This document shows, in pieces, positions 26,783 to 37,100 of a stretch of DNA of 64,000 bases. Under the pieces are notes generated by a model. That model had not been told where the DNA came from. It saw only the letters and a program-made list of their open reading frames with translations, and did no database searches. The stretch comes from Pseudomonas putida (lineage in GTDB: Bacteria > Pseudomonadota > Gammaproteobacteria > Pseudomonadales > Pseudomonadaceae): assembly GCF_004357765.1 (NCBI RefSeq), contig NZ_SMTE01000005.1:1-64000 (forward strand). The letters run 5' to 3'. The position numbers and the translations under genes were made by a program. Each line of letters begins with the position of its first letter. Positions within the stretch are counted from its first letter, which is position 1.

Positions 26783-29701
26783 TCAAGCCCTCCATTTCTT
26801 TCCATAGCGTTGTTCCTCTCTTCTGGAAGGGTGGGCACTAAGGATCGTCTGACCTTTCATCTGGATGGCGACTTCTCTCCGCGTGCCATTGAATTCCGTT
26901 TCGTATACCAAGCGTAGCTTCTGCCCGGCATTATTACCGATGTATTCACCAGACACCCGCGCAGTCATTACTAACGGTAATATCTGGTCTTCCTTAATCC
27001 CGACAAATTCAAAGTCTGGCTTGTGTTCTTTGATAATATGAATGTACCCTTCGCCGCGATTTTTGGCGAAATGGTGTCCCTCCGTGAGAATGATCAGCTC
27101 GCCAATTCCGTCGTTGTTTTCCGTCTGGCCGAGAGCCTTGATTGTGGAGCCAGTAGGTAGGTCGTCTCTACGTCGGCGTCGCAGTTTTCTGTAAGTCTCT
27201 GAACCGGGCAGCCCCCATGTTCCGTTCAATGCAACGCCCTCGGCATGGAGCCTAGCTTCACGCTCATCGATTGTTTCAGGCTGACGCTGGTTCGCCCTGG
27301 GTTGCCCGGGCAACTTGGGTTTTGTGTTTTGTTTCTTCTTTCTCTGCCCGCGGTTTTTCTTTGAAGTGTTTGGTTTCTCACTTGTGTTAGTTAGTTGTTC
27401 CGTAGGATCTGAACTGGAAGGACCAGGCTGCGGCGATTCGTTGTCTTCGGGTTCAGTGGACGCCGCAGGTGATGGACTTCGCTCTGGTGCAGGAGACGCC
27501 GGAGGAGATGGGCTTGGGGATGAGTCCGAACTGCTACTTGCCGATGCGTTCTGTTCCCCAAGTCCCATGAAACCTTTGACCGCGTTGACAGCCCCTTTAG
27601 CCGCGTTGAAAAGCGAAAGCATCAAGCCGTCATTGTCCACCAGTGCCATGGGATTGTTAGCCACCATCGCATACAGGTTCAGCCCATCCACCGTCCCCGC
27701 CGGATCCGCGCTCAGCCAGCGACCGACCCAGGGCTGATAGTAACGGAACCCGTAATAGTAGAGCCCAGTGGCATCGCGTTCCTTGCCGCTGTAGCGCACG
27801 GTCTTGTAGCGCCCTTGCGCCTCGCTACGGGCAGCCCAGGCTGCGGTGCCGCCAAACGGGTAATAGACCTCCTGGCTGATGACCGCCCCGTCCCCATCAA
27901 CTTCCAGGCTGGCACTGCCCAGATGGTCGGCATAGGCATAGCGCAGTTGATCGTTGTCGATATCGTCTGGCTTGCCGCTGATCCAGCGCAGCGCACGGAC
28001 CTTGGCCGCATCGCCGGCGACGACCGACGCCACCTGCAAATCCTCGCTGAGCCTGTCGTCGTTCGAGGTGCGGCGCAGCTCCAATCCGGGCAGGTAGAGC
28101 ACCCGTTGGCGTTGCGTCGTCCCTGCATGCAATTGCGAGCTGACCTTGAGGATGCGTTGATTGCCGATATCGTAGCGGTAGCTTTCCTGATCGCTCACAC
28201 CCCCTTCGCGGATGACAGATGCGACACTGTGCAGCTCCCCACGCAGCGTCCAGGCCAACTGTTGCCCCGGCGCCAGCACTTTCTGCAGCCCGCCTGGCGT
28301 GAACAACCGATCGACCTGGCCCGGGTCTTCGGTCAAGGCGTTGGTCACCCCTCGGTTGCTGCGGTCGCTGATGGTAATGTCGAGGGTGTAGTTGTTGCCA
28401 CTGGCCGGGGCACTGTGGCGAATGCGCATGAGGTTGCCGGCGCTGTCGTAGTCATAGGTGCGTGTGTACTGGGTGAACGTCGCGTTATCGAGCGCCTGGC
28501 GCTCTGGCAACTGGCGGCCTTGCCGAGCGGCGTTGGCCATCTCTCGTCCGGTCGCGCTGGCCAATTGGTAGAGGCTGTCGTAGCTGTAGGTGCATTCAGG
28601 TTCTATCTTCTGATTGCGCCAGAAGCGAATATCCTCGGCATCGTCGCGCACCTTGAGCACATTGCCGACCGCATCGTAGGTGTAATGCAGATCCTGCAGC
28701 ACCTTCGCGCCCAATGCATGCCCTTGCGGGCGCTCGGTGCGGATCCCGGCAAGACGTTGGGTGCATGGCTCGTAGCGGTAACGGGTGATCAGCCCGTTAC
28801 CATGCTCTTCATGCAGTTTCTGGCCCGCTGCCGAGTAACTCATGGCCTTGAGAATGACCTGCCGACGGCTGCCCTGGAGCGTCAACCAGGTGCCCTTGAG
28901 CAGCCCGGCCACATCGTAGGCTTGCTCCTGAACGTTGCCCGCGGCATCGGTGCTGGTCAGCACCGCCCCCGTGGCATCGGCAGAGGCGCTAGTGCACGCC
29001 GCTTGGTCGGGTGGCTGCAACGCGGCCATCCAGTGCTCGACATCGCTGCCCTGCCAGTCGGCAGTCACCAGCGGGTCGTCGGCGTCGGCGAGCAGACGGC
29101 GAGTAACCCGCTGGGGTACGCCCGTGAGGGTGATGGCGTGAGTCTGCGTCAAGCCCGCGGTGTCAAAATGCAGGCTGACTTGACCGGCCAGGTTGACGGC
29201 CTGTTCCGCTGCGCTGTTGCCGGCATAGACGATGCGCTCGATGCGGCACGCAGGCTGGCCTGCGACCTGCTCGCTGATGCCCAGTGGACGCCCGAGCCGA
29301 GTAGCGGTCTCGTAATGCCAGGTGCGGGTCACTGCCTGGCTGCGGTCTTCCTGGCCCAGCTCGTCTTCCGCTACCTGGGTAACGGCCAACCTGGGCCGGC
29401 CTGCGGCATCGACCAGTTGCACGGTCACACCGGTATCGACGCTGCGGGTGCGCAGTGGCTGGCCGCCGATGTCGTAGAGCCAGGTGAAGTTGTTCAGACT
29501 CGCAGCGTGCAGCCGCGGGTCACAGCTTTGTACCTTGAATCCTCGCGCGTCATAACGATGCCGAGTGATTCGGGTGTCGGTCTGTTGCAGCCTGGCCGGG
29601 TGGCGATGGTAGCTGATTTCCCGTACGACCAGTCCGCGATTGTCCCGCACCGTCACGGTCGGGGTGTTGCGATGTACCGCCTTGTGGGTGATGACAGGCA
29701 T
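26783..29701 (-). CDS. Tc toxin subunit TcC: RHS-repeat protein with unrecognised C-terminal toxin
   Basis: A 972-aa protein (TccC/YenC type). The start at 29701 (MPVITHKAVHRNTPTVTVRD) is chosen because AAAGGAG lies 7-8 nt before it; a longer ATG at 29731 overlaps the TcB stop codon but lacks a site. Residues 1-about 660 are RHS/YD repeats, ending in the RHS core GRWLSADPAGTVDGLNLYAM, then NNPMALVDNDGL, where TcC proteins cleave themselves. After about residue 693 comes the hypervariable part: a Ser/Pro/Glu-rich disordered stretch, a Lys/Arg-rich segment, then a folded domain of about 110-140 residues with GYIHIIKEH (H888, H893), RLVYETEFNG and a terminal SAHPS. This tail has lower GC (about 48%) than the repeats. 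By family knowledge the TcB-TcC cocoon encloses the tail and delivers it into the host cell. The toxin activity is not identified; an RNase of the Barnase-EndoU-ColicinE5/D-RelE (BECR) class is my guess. Confidence 0.92.
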   Translation of the reverse strand: MPVITHKAVHRNTPTVTVRDNRGLVVREISYHRHPARLQQTDTRITRHRYDARGFKVQSCDPRLHAASLNNFTWLYDIGGQPLRTRSVDTGVTVQLVDAAGRPRLAVTQVAEDELGQEDRSQAVTRTWHYETATRLGRPLGISEQVAGQPACRIERIVYAGNSAAEQAVNLAGQVSLHFDTAGLTQTHAITLTGVPQRVTRRLLADADDPLVTADWQGSDVEHWMAALQPPDQAACTSASADATGAVLTSTDAAGNVQEQAYDVAGLLKGTWLTLQGSRRQVILKAMSYSAAGQKLHEEHGNGLITRYRYEPCTQRLAGIRTERPQGHALGAKVLQDLHYTYDAVGNVLKVRDDAEDIRFWRNQKIEPECTYSYDSLYQLASATGREMANAARQGRQLPERQALDNATFTQYTRTYDYDSAGNLMRIRHSAPASGNNYTLDITISDRSNRGVTNALTEDPGQVDRLFTPGGLQKVLAPGQQLAWTLRGELHSVASVIREGGVSDQESYRYDIGNQRILKVSSQLHAGTTQRQRVLYLPGLELRRTSNDDRLSEDLQVASVVAGDAAKVRALRWISGKPDDIDNDQLRYAYADHLGSASLEVDGDGAVISQEVYYPFGGTAAWAARSEAQGRYKTVRYSGKERDATGLYYYGFRYYQPWVGRWLSADPAGTVDGLNLYAMVANNPMALVDNDGLMLSLFNAAKGAVNAVKGFMGLGEQNASASSSSDSSPSPSPPASPAPERSPSPAASTEPEDNESPQPGPSSSDPTEQLTNTSEKPNTSKKNRGQRKKKQNTKPKLPGQPRANQRQPETIDEREARLHAEGVALNGTWGLPGSETYRKLRRRRRDDLPTGSTIKALGQTENNDGIGELIILTEGHHFAKNRGEGYIHIIKEHKPDFEFVGIKEDQILPLVMTARVSGEYIGNNAGQKLRLVYETEFNGTRREVAIQMKGQTILSAHPSRREEQRYGKKWRA

Positions 29702-29727
29702 CGATGTACTCCTTTTGCCTGGGCAAT

Positions 29728-32700
29728 TCATTGAACCGTGTCGTTTTCATCTTCCGAAACGGTGAACCAGGGATAGAACTGCGTACGCCGTTCCTTGCCC
29801 GCCGCGGTCACCACGCGTATTACCCGCCCCAGGGCGTCGTATAGGTGGGTATCGGCGTACAGACCTTCGCGGGCGGTGTCGTCGCGCACCAGGCGCCAGT
29901 CGTTGAGGTAATACGGCAACCAGGTGCGCACCGGTTGACCCTTGTTGTCGTACTCGGTCTTGTCGCTCACTGCCCAGCGCACGGGTGCGTGGGCGAAGAC
30001 GGCCTTGCCTTGGGCGTCGGTCTGCAACCGGCCCTCGGAAGTCCGCACCAGAGCCTCGCCCGGTGCGCTCAGCACCGCGCTCTGCAACGCACGCCCTGCC
30101 CCATCGCCATGGCTGATGCTCAGGCGCACCTGCTGCTGCGGATCGCCGTCGTAACGGTCGGTCTGCAAGGTAATGACATGGGGCGGTTGACGTTCCTCTG
30201 CCAGGTTCGGTGCCGGTAAGCCGTGGCGTTGCAGATGACGACGCAAGGCGAGCTCGCCCATGCGGGTCGGCAGGACCCGGCCATCGCGGTCACGGGCCCA
30301 CGGCATCCAGCTGTCGGTGACCTGCCGGTGCGCAGTAGCCACCGGAACGTCGCCACCGCGCAGGGCCAGCATGGCCTCCACGGTTTGCGGCAGGCTGAAC
30401 GACTGGCTGCCATAGCCGGTGGCGACACCGTTCTCGCTACCATGCATGCGAGACTCCACCACCCGGCCAAGCGCATCGAGGCCCACCTGTTGCACGTTCG
30501 AATTGGCATCGGTGATCGAGACCGGGGTCATGAAACGCCAGTCATAGCGCACCGCGCTCTGCAGGCCAGCCGCATCGGTGATCCGGGTTATCGCCACTGC
30601 ATGGGGGCTCCATTCGACCTGACCTTGCCCCATCATTTCGCTCTCACGGGTGCCGGAAAACCGATAGAACATCTCCGGACCGTAGTAACGAGCTAAGTCA
30701 TGGCGACCGACATGGAGCCGAGCGCCATCCTCCGGCAAGGTCACCGGGTGGTAGCCACACGCTTCCAACCAATCCCCCACCCCCTGACTCGGCAGGTTGT
30801 CCCGAAGCACATCCAACGCCGCCTCGTCGAGCAAGGCGGTCTCGGTAAAGGCCACCAGAGCCTGACGCACCGGAAGGTCACATAGCGCACCCTGGGCGTC
30901 GCACCAGCGGGTGCGGCTGTAGCCTGTCAGGGTCGCTTGACCCAGGCTCGCCAACGGCCCTTCCGCGGCCAGCAGGCCTTCGACATCGAAGCCGCCCTGG
31001 GCGATCGCCGTGGCGGGCAATGCCAGTACATCGGTGCGAACGGTTTCGGCGAGGCCGGAGACATGGCAGTGACCCTCCTCGAGGTTGTGCACCTTGGTCC
31101 GCGACAGGGTCAGCCACAGCTTGTCTTGCTGCGGATCACGGCTCGCTGCTTCCAGCCCCTCTGGCAGGTCGTCGGGGTAAATCGATCCGCCTCGCTGGGA
31201 CTGGCGCGGATAGCAGAGATCGGCGCTTTGTAGAACGTAGCCTTGGCTGTCCTGGGCCAGTATCACGCGCTGGGTGACGACCGGGTCCTGAGCGATGCGT
31301 TCGGTGGCGAACGTCAGGGTTTCCACTTCCGTGACCAGCGCCGCAGGCCGGTCAGGGTGAGCGGTCGGATGCACCCGTATCTGCCAGCGACGGCGTTCGA
31401 TGGCATAGGGTATCGATGCCCGCTCGCTGCCATCGAGTCCATAGGTTTCGCTGCGCAGCGACCTGCCCCGCAGGGCACGCAGCAACCAACGACGCGCGGC
31501 CCCCTCCGGCTCGAACGGCACCTCCCGCCCACCTTGCAGCTGGGTGAAGCGTAGCGCTCGGAAGGCAAACGCAGACTCGACGCTGTCAGGGTTGGAAAAT
31601 GCCCCTGGAGTATCGGTGTCATGCGCGTCGCTGCCACTGAGGAACCAGTGGTGCACCTGGGCCGGTGGTGAGCGTTCCGCGGCGTTGCCTTGGGCATTTT
31701 CCAGGGTGTCGGTCTGGATCAAGCGGGTAAACCCCCGAAATTCGCGCTCCTGACAGTCCCACACCCCGCCCTGGTAGCGCATGCCGGTGACGGTGCGCAA
31801 ACCGCTGATTTCGTCGAGTGTGGTCACCTGGCACAACGTATGGACCGGGAACGGCAGGTGGCACACCGCCGGGCGGCCCTGGCCTTGCAGCTCGGCTTTT
31901 TCATCGAGCCAAGCTTGCGCGGAACTGCGGTAGTCGAACAGCACACGACTGCCGCTGTTGTCACAGACCTCGGCCAACAACCAAGGCCGTCGACCATTGA
32001 AGCGATAAGCCCAGGTGCGGGGTTGCACGTGCGTCTGGGTCAGCACCAGTTCGACACTGCCCTGCCCGCGCAGATCGGCCAACTGCAGCTTGCAGGTGTC
32101 ATCCAGCACCACGCCATCGGGCGCCATCACGCACGGCCCTTCGACGAAGCGGTTACCTGACTGGTTGACGAACACCCGCACCCGGTCGGATTGCACATAC
32201 AGGATATCCACCGTGCCGCTGCCGTCCGTATCGCCCAGCAGTACCCGACTCGCGGCGAAGCCCTCGATGGCGAAACCCGGCATCTCGACCGGTTCGGCAA
32301 AGCTGCCATGCCCTTTGGCAGGCCAGTAGCGCACTCCCCGTTCGGTGATCTCGAGCATCTGCTGCAAGCCACTGCCTGTCAGGTCGGCAAAGGCCACCAT
32401 GCGGTCCTCGCCACCGACGATGGGCAACGCGCTGCCGTGGTTGACCTCTTGCGCGGCCCTCCAACCTGCTCCGCGTTGCTTGGCATACAGACGCACACTG
32501 CGCGGGCCGACCATGACCAGATCCTGGCAACCATCGCCCGAGAGGTCGACCAACTGCGCGGCGCCATGGGCCAATTCGCCCGGCATCGCGTCCATGCTGA
32601 TGAAATGGTTCCACTGACCGTCGGGAGCCAGTGTGAAACTGCCGCGCATGCTTGGCAGATTGACCAACCACTGGGGCCGGCCACTGCTATCCAGATCGAC

Positions 32701-34074
32701 CAACTGACCACTGCCGAGCTGCGCGCTAGGCGCCTGCGGGAGCATCTGCGGTCGATCCCAGGTCACCGCATCGATGACGTCATGCTGGCTACGCTGCGGC
32801 GCCCGGTACCACCACGCGTTGTTATCCAGGTACAGCAGTCCAGGTACCCCTTCGCCGTAGAGGTCGGCCAACTGCCAGCGCGGCGCATGGAACCCGTCGA
32901 GCTCGGGCAAGGCCTCCCATTGCGAGACGTCGCGCCCAGGCCGGGTCAGCTCGAACTCGATCGGGGGCAACAGCAGCGGCTCACCATCGACCTCATAAGC
33001 GACTTGCTGCGCCGATAGCAGCAGCGAGGTCACGCCACTTTGCTCGTAGCTCAGGTGCAAACGTGACACCAGTTGCGCGGTGGTGTCCGTCTGCCCTGCC
33101 ATCATACCCGTGCGGTGCCACAGCAAAACATCGTGGCAGAGCCGACGCACACGCTGATCGAAGCCCCAGCGCCAATGCGAGAAACAGTCCTCTCGCATGG
33201 GCCACGGCGCTGTCGCCTGAAACGGCGGGCGTGTCTGCACATCGGTGCCACGCTCGCCATAGTCGAACAGCATCAGGGTCATGAAATCCTGGGCGCGGAA
33301 GGCACCTTGTGGAATCAGCAGCCAGTCACAGGGCGTCGCATTCATGGCATGGACAGCGCTCAGGTAGCAGCCGGTGGCCTGACCGTGAGCGGACAGCTCG
33401 GCTGGCTCGCAATTGGCGTCGTCCTCCTTGCGGTACTCGTACACCACGTGCTCGCCAGTCGCGCTGACAGTCTCTTCGGCGTACCAACAGGCCACATGCG
33501 CCGGCGCTTGCGGATCGGCCAGACGGGCCGTGGGCGACCAGCCGAACAGGGTGATGCTGCCGTCGGCGTGATACTGCAACCAGAACCCGGGCGAATCGGT
33601 CTGCGTCGTGGCACACCAGTGCTCCAGACGCTCGTCCCGGCCACCGCTGCGGCGCACCCAAGGGGTGACCCGGTGCTCGGCCGGGACGGTCGAGAATGGC
33701 AGGTTGGCCTTTATGCGAGGGCCACTGGCGTCGGGCAGGATCTCCTCACCATCGGCGCCCAGCAGACGGTCGCTTTGGTTGTACCGAGGTGCGCCGAGGC
33801 GGGTCATGCGGCTGATGCTGGCGGGATTGCATTGCCAGCCAGCACCGAATGCACCATTACCACCTTCGGAGCTATAGGCAAGTGTCAGCGAGGGGGACAA
33901 AGTGCGCCCTGCCGGCAATGGCAAAGGCAGCGTCCAGCCTGCAGCGCCGTCGGCGCCACCGATGGACAGCATTCCGCTGTCCGGCGCTACCGTCCCGCCG
34001 CCCTTGGGCAACGAAGGCGGGGAGAACAAGCGGTCACGGCTGCCACCGGCCGCGGTGTCAGTTGTATGGGTCAT
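29728..34074 (-). CDS. Tc toxin subunit TcB (SpvB/TcaC-TcdB type)
   Basis: A 1448-aa protein. The ATG at 34074 (MTHTTDTAAGGSRDR) is preceded by AAGGAG; the first ATG of the frame at 34095 is not. It begins with an SpvB domain (LPKGGGTVAPDSGMLSIGGA, then LAYSSEGGNGAFGAGWQCNP), continues with FG-GAP/VCBS-like propeller repeats (LVDLSGDGCQDLVMVGPRS, LLGDTDGSGTVDILYVQSDR) and the TcB mid domains, and ends with RHS-like strands (GRVIRVVTAAGKERRTQFYP). TcB forms half of the cocoon that encloses the TcC toxin, and its propeller docks on the TcA channel. GC is uniformly high. It ends 26 bp before the TcC start, and the stop overlaps the alternative TcC ATG. Confidence 0.95.
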   Translation of the reverse strand: MTHTTDTAAGGSRDRLFSPPSLPKGGGTVAPDSGMLSIGGADGAAGWTLPLPLPAGRTLSPSLTLAYSSEGGNGAFGAGWQCNPASISRMTRLGAPRYNQSDRLLGADGEEILPDASGPRIKANLPFSTVPAEHRVTPWVRRSGGRDERLEHWCATTQTDSPGFWLQYHADGSITLFGWSPTARLADPQAPAHVACWYAEETVSATGEHVVYEYRKEDDANCEPAELSAHGQATGCYLSAVHAMNATPCDWLLIPQGAFRAQDFMTLMLFDYGERGTDVQTRPPFQATAPWPMREDCFSHWRWGFDQRVRRLCHDVLLWHRTGMMAGQTDTTAQLVSRLHLSYEQSGVTSLLLSAQQVAYEVDGEPLLLPPIEFELTRPGRDVSQWEALPELDGFHAPRWQLADLYGEGVPGLLYLDNNAWWYRAPQRSQHDVIDAVTWDRPQMLPQAPSAQLGSGQLVDLDSSGRPQWLVNLPSMRGSFTLAPDGQWNHFISMDAMPGELAHGAAQLVDLSGDGCQDLVMVGPRSVRLYAKQRGAGWRAAQEVNHGSALPIVGGEDRMVAFADLTGSGLQQMLEITERGVRYWPAKGHGSFAEPVEMPGFAIEGFAASRVLLGDTDGSGTVDILYVQSDRVRVFVNQSGNRFVEGPCVMAPDGVVLDDTCKLQLADLRGQGSVELVLTQTHVQPRTWAYRFNGRRPWLLAEVCDNSGSRVLFDYRSSAQAWLDEKAELQGQGRPAVCHLPFPVHTLCQVTTLDEISGLRTVTGMRYQGGVWDCQEREFRGFTRLIQTDTLENAQGNAAERSPPAQVHHWFLSGSDAHDTDTPGAFSNPDSVESAFAFRALRFTQLQGGREVPFEPEGAARRWLLRALRGRSLRSETYGLDGSERASIPYAIERRRWQIRVHPTAHPDRPAALVTEVETLTFATERIAQDPVVTQRVILAQDSQGYVLQSADLCYPRQSQRGGSIYPDDLPEGLEAASRDPQQDKLWLTLSRTKVHNLEEGHCHVSGLAETVRTDVLALPATAIAQGGFDVEGLLAAEGPLASLGQATLTGYSRTRWCDAQGALCDLPVRQALVAFTETALLDEAALDVLRDNLPSQGVGDWLEACGYHPVTLPEDGARLHVGRHDLARYYGPEMFYRFSGTRESEMMGQGQVEWSPHAVAITRITDAAGLQSAVRYDWRFMTPVSITDANSNVQQVGLDALGRVVESRMHGSENGVATGYGSQSFSLPQTVEAMLALRGGDVPVATAHRQVTDSWMPWARDRDGRVLPTRMGELALRRHLQRHGLPAPNLAEERQPPHVITLQTDRYDGDPQQQVRLSISHGDGAGRALQSAVLSAPGEALVRTSEGRLQTDAQGKAVFAHAPVRWAVSDKTEYDNKGQPVRTWLPYYLNDWRLVRDDTAREGLYADTHLYDALGRVIRVVTAAGKERRTQFYPWFTVSEDENDTVQ

Positions 34075-34161
34075 TATCTTGCTCCTTGCAGCCATCCCGC
34101 CGCAGCGGGACAGCCAGCATAGAAAGGGATTAGCGGGAGGGCGCGGACGCCCTCCCAGGCC

Positions 34162-37100
34162 TCAGCGAACGGTGAACTGCACGTCCAGAATGATGTTGCT
34201 CAGGCTCTCCAGCAGGGCCTTCTGGTCCTGGTTGGCGCTTCGGAAGTGCAGTGTCAGCGTGGTCTCGTCAACATCGGTCGGCGCCGGAATGCGCAACCCT
34301 TCGAACGGCAACAGCTGGATTCCCTGGCGCATGAACGGATAGCCATTGAGCTCGGTGAACATCCCGGTGTCCTTGACGGCATGGGAAATGGCGCTCTGGT
34401 CGCACCCGACCGGCAAGCCCCTGGCGGAGGTCGTGAGCCGCGCATGCACATTCTGGTACGGCCCCATCAACCCAGGCAGGGTGACAGCGATGCTGCGAAC
34501 GCGCCGCGACGTGGATTGCTCGAAGCCGGCCGCAAGGTTGAGCGATTTGAGGCCAAACTGGATCGACAATGTGCCTTCACCACTCATGGACAGTTCGCAC
34601 AGTGGCAGGCCGGTATCGACAGCCACGGTTTTCCCGGTAATGAGCGCCTGGACCGCCTCACCCAGGGTGACGTCCTGTGTACCCACCTTGAGATTGCCGT
34701 GCATCACCTTGGCCAACGAAACGGTGCGCGTGACCTCCAGCTCACGCATTTGCCACTGGGTCCAGGCGTGGTCCATCTGCCCCAAAGCCAGCATCAGACC
34801 CTCGCCACACAGCAGGCCGGCCCACGCTCCATTCCAGGTGCCGGTGCGCAGATAGGTGGTGGTGTCGCCCATTTCCCATTGCAGCGCGCTCTGCGCCATG
34901 AGGCAGCGAGTCACCGCAAGGTCGTAGTAGGTGTAGAAAATGCTCGCAAGGCGGGCGCGCAGCCAGCTGTACATCGCCTTGCCGGTGAACTTGCCATGGT
35001 GCAGGGCCAGTTGTGCCTCGGCATGGGCAGACTGCGTACGCTGATGCGCAAGCTGCATTTGCGCGGAAGTTTCACGCACGTCCAAGGCTTCGAGCTGCGC
35101 CTGGATCATCGCCATGTCTTTTTCCGCCATCTTGCACTGATGATTCCAATCGACGCGTCGGCGGCGATAGGATTCTTCCTGGCTGATCCGCGAAGCCGCT
35201 AAAGTTTGTATCTGGGCCAGGACGTTAGCGGTCTTGGCTGCCGCTTTCACTGGCGATTCAGGCTTACCGCCACCGTTGGCAAGACCAAAAATGGTCGGCA
35301 TCAGGCTCGCTATGGCAGCGGAGGCCTCGAGCAAGTTGGCTCCAGACGATATGACGCCGGCGTTCATCTGCAATTCCAGTGCGTGCATTTCCCGGCTGCT
35401 GATGTTTGCTTCGTACAATCCGTGATAGTGGTCGCGCCGCAGCGTGGCAGATTCCAGCGACTTCTCCAGGGTCACGCGTTCGGCAGCGAGCTCGTTGAGC
35501 CTCTGCTCGAACAGCGCCACGTTGCTCTGCGCCAATTCCGCACCCTGGGTGGTCAGCAAGCTGGCCAACGCCTCAGCGTCCTGACGCTCGAGAATGCCCT
35601 GCATGGTGCTGCCGAACTGGATCAGTTGGCTGACCATGGTGCGAGCACCGTCGAGCAGGTGGGTGAAACGCAGTGCCGGTACGCCGTTGATCTCAGGCAG
35701 CGCACCCTCGCCTCCTGCCTGGGCAGCGACTGCCGCGGCCAGCAACGCTTTGGGATCGCCACGCTCGGCATACAAGGGCAGGTTCAAAGGCTGGCCATCC
35801 AGGCTCAGGTTGTTGCGCAGGTTATAAAGCCGCAGGCGCAGGGTTTCCCAATAGCCCAGCATCACCCGGTTGGCTTCTGGCAGGAAATCCACCTGCGCAG
35901 GCGCCTTGTTGGCGGCGCTCTGCACGCCACGCGTCAGGCACTCCAACTGGTCGAGCCGTCGGTTGCATGCTTCGGACGAGGCCAGTTGCCCCAGCAGTGG
36001 CTCTTTCCAACCGGTTGCCGGCGGAGTCCAGGGCGCGTCCCCCAACAGCTCCAGGGCGCGCTGATACCACATCTTGGCCTGCGCCAGGCTATCTCGTTCC
36101 AGTTTGCGATAAGCGGCATCGCCACGACCGATGTTGATATCCAACAGCCGCATGAATGCATTGAGCTTGTAGTGCATGGGGTCGTTCTGGGCCACGGCAT
36201 CCGGGTCCAGCGAACGCAGCGGCTCATCGTTCCACGAACTGTCCTCTTCCAGGGGGCGTACGTTCCACAAGCGCGAAGCGTGCCCAGCCCCATCGCCATA
36301 CCCCAAAGGGTTGAAGATATAACGGAGCCATTGTTCAGCGTGGTCGTAGCGCTCTTCCTGGAGGAACCGCTGCATCACCATCATCGGTGCGTAGTAGAAC
36401 AGCTCCCAGAAATACAGCGCGTTCGCGCCGGTGAAGTCCATCGGCACCGCCGCCTCGCGTGGCATGACCTCCACGGCTTTGACATTGTTCGGGCTCAGCT
36501 TCTTGCTGTTTGGCAGGGCTATGGCGGAACTCTGCAGCACTTTCAGATCGGCGCTGTCGATGATGATCGAGTCCTTTTCAGCGTTATGCTTATACTTTTG
36601 ATAGCGAATTTGCAGATAGTAGCGCTTGGTTTTCTCAAACGTTGCACCGGAAGCGAACGTCACATCCACCACCGTCTCCGCGTCGTCACTGAGCGCCCCT
36701 TTCCACAGCACTGTATGCTGGGTCTTGGAGTGAGCCAGTACGATCTCGACACTGCGATGCGTGCCGTGGGAATTCTGGATGTATGTCGGCAGCGTTAGCC
36801 GGGCTGTCACACCGATGCCCGGCTCAGGCAGATTCTGGGTGGTGTAGCTAAGGATCTGGTCCAGTCCGGAAACCGCTCGTTCGGTCAACTGACGAGCAAA
36901 CAGCGTGTTCAACCGAGTGACCCAACCCCTGCGTTCTAGATACTGGGCGCCATACGCTGTGGCGCCGATGACAGCGGTGCGCAGATTATCCGGAGCCTTG
37001 TTAACATGAATCAAGTAGTCGCGATAATTACCGGTGCCAAATTGAAACCGGACTTTATGCGCGGCTCCGTCCGTATCTTTCCAATCCGCCATACTCCCGA

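Noticed and set aside
26493-26807. 104-codon plus-strand ORF next to the TcC gene, considered as an immunity gene
   Set aside because: It spans a terminator hairpin, overlaps the TcC stop in antisense, lacks a ribosome site, and Tc toxins target other organisms so an immunity gene is not expected.
29702-29731. Longer TcC start overlapping the TcB stop (ATGA)
   Set aside because: No ribosome site before 29731, while AAAGGAG lies just before 29701 and the shorter N-terminus fits the family.
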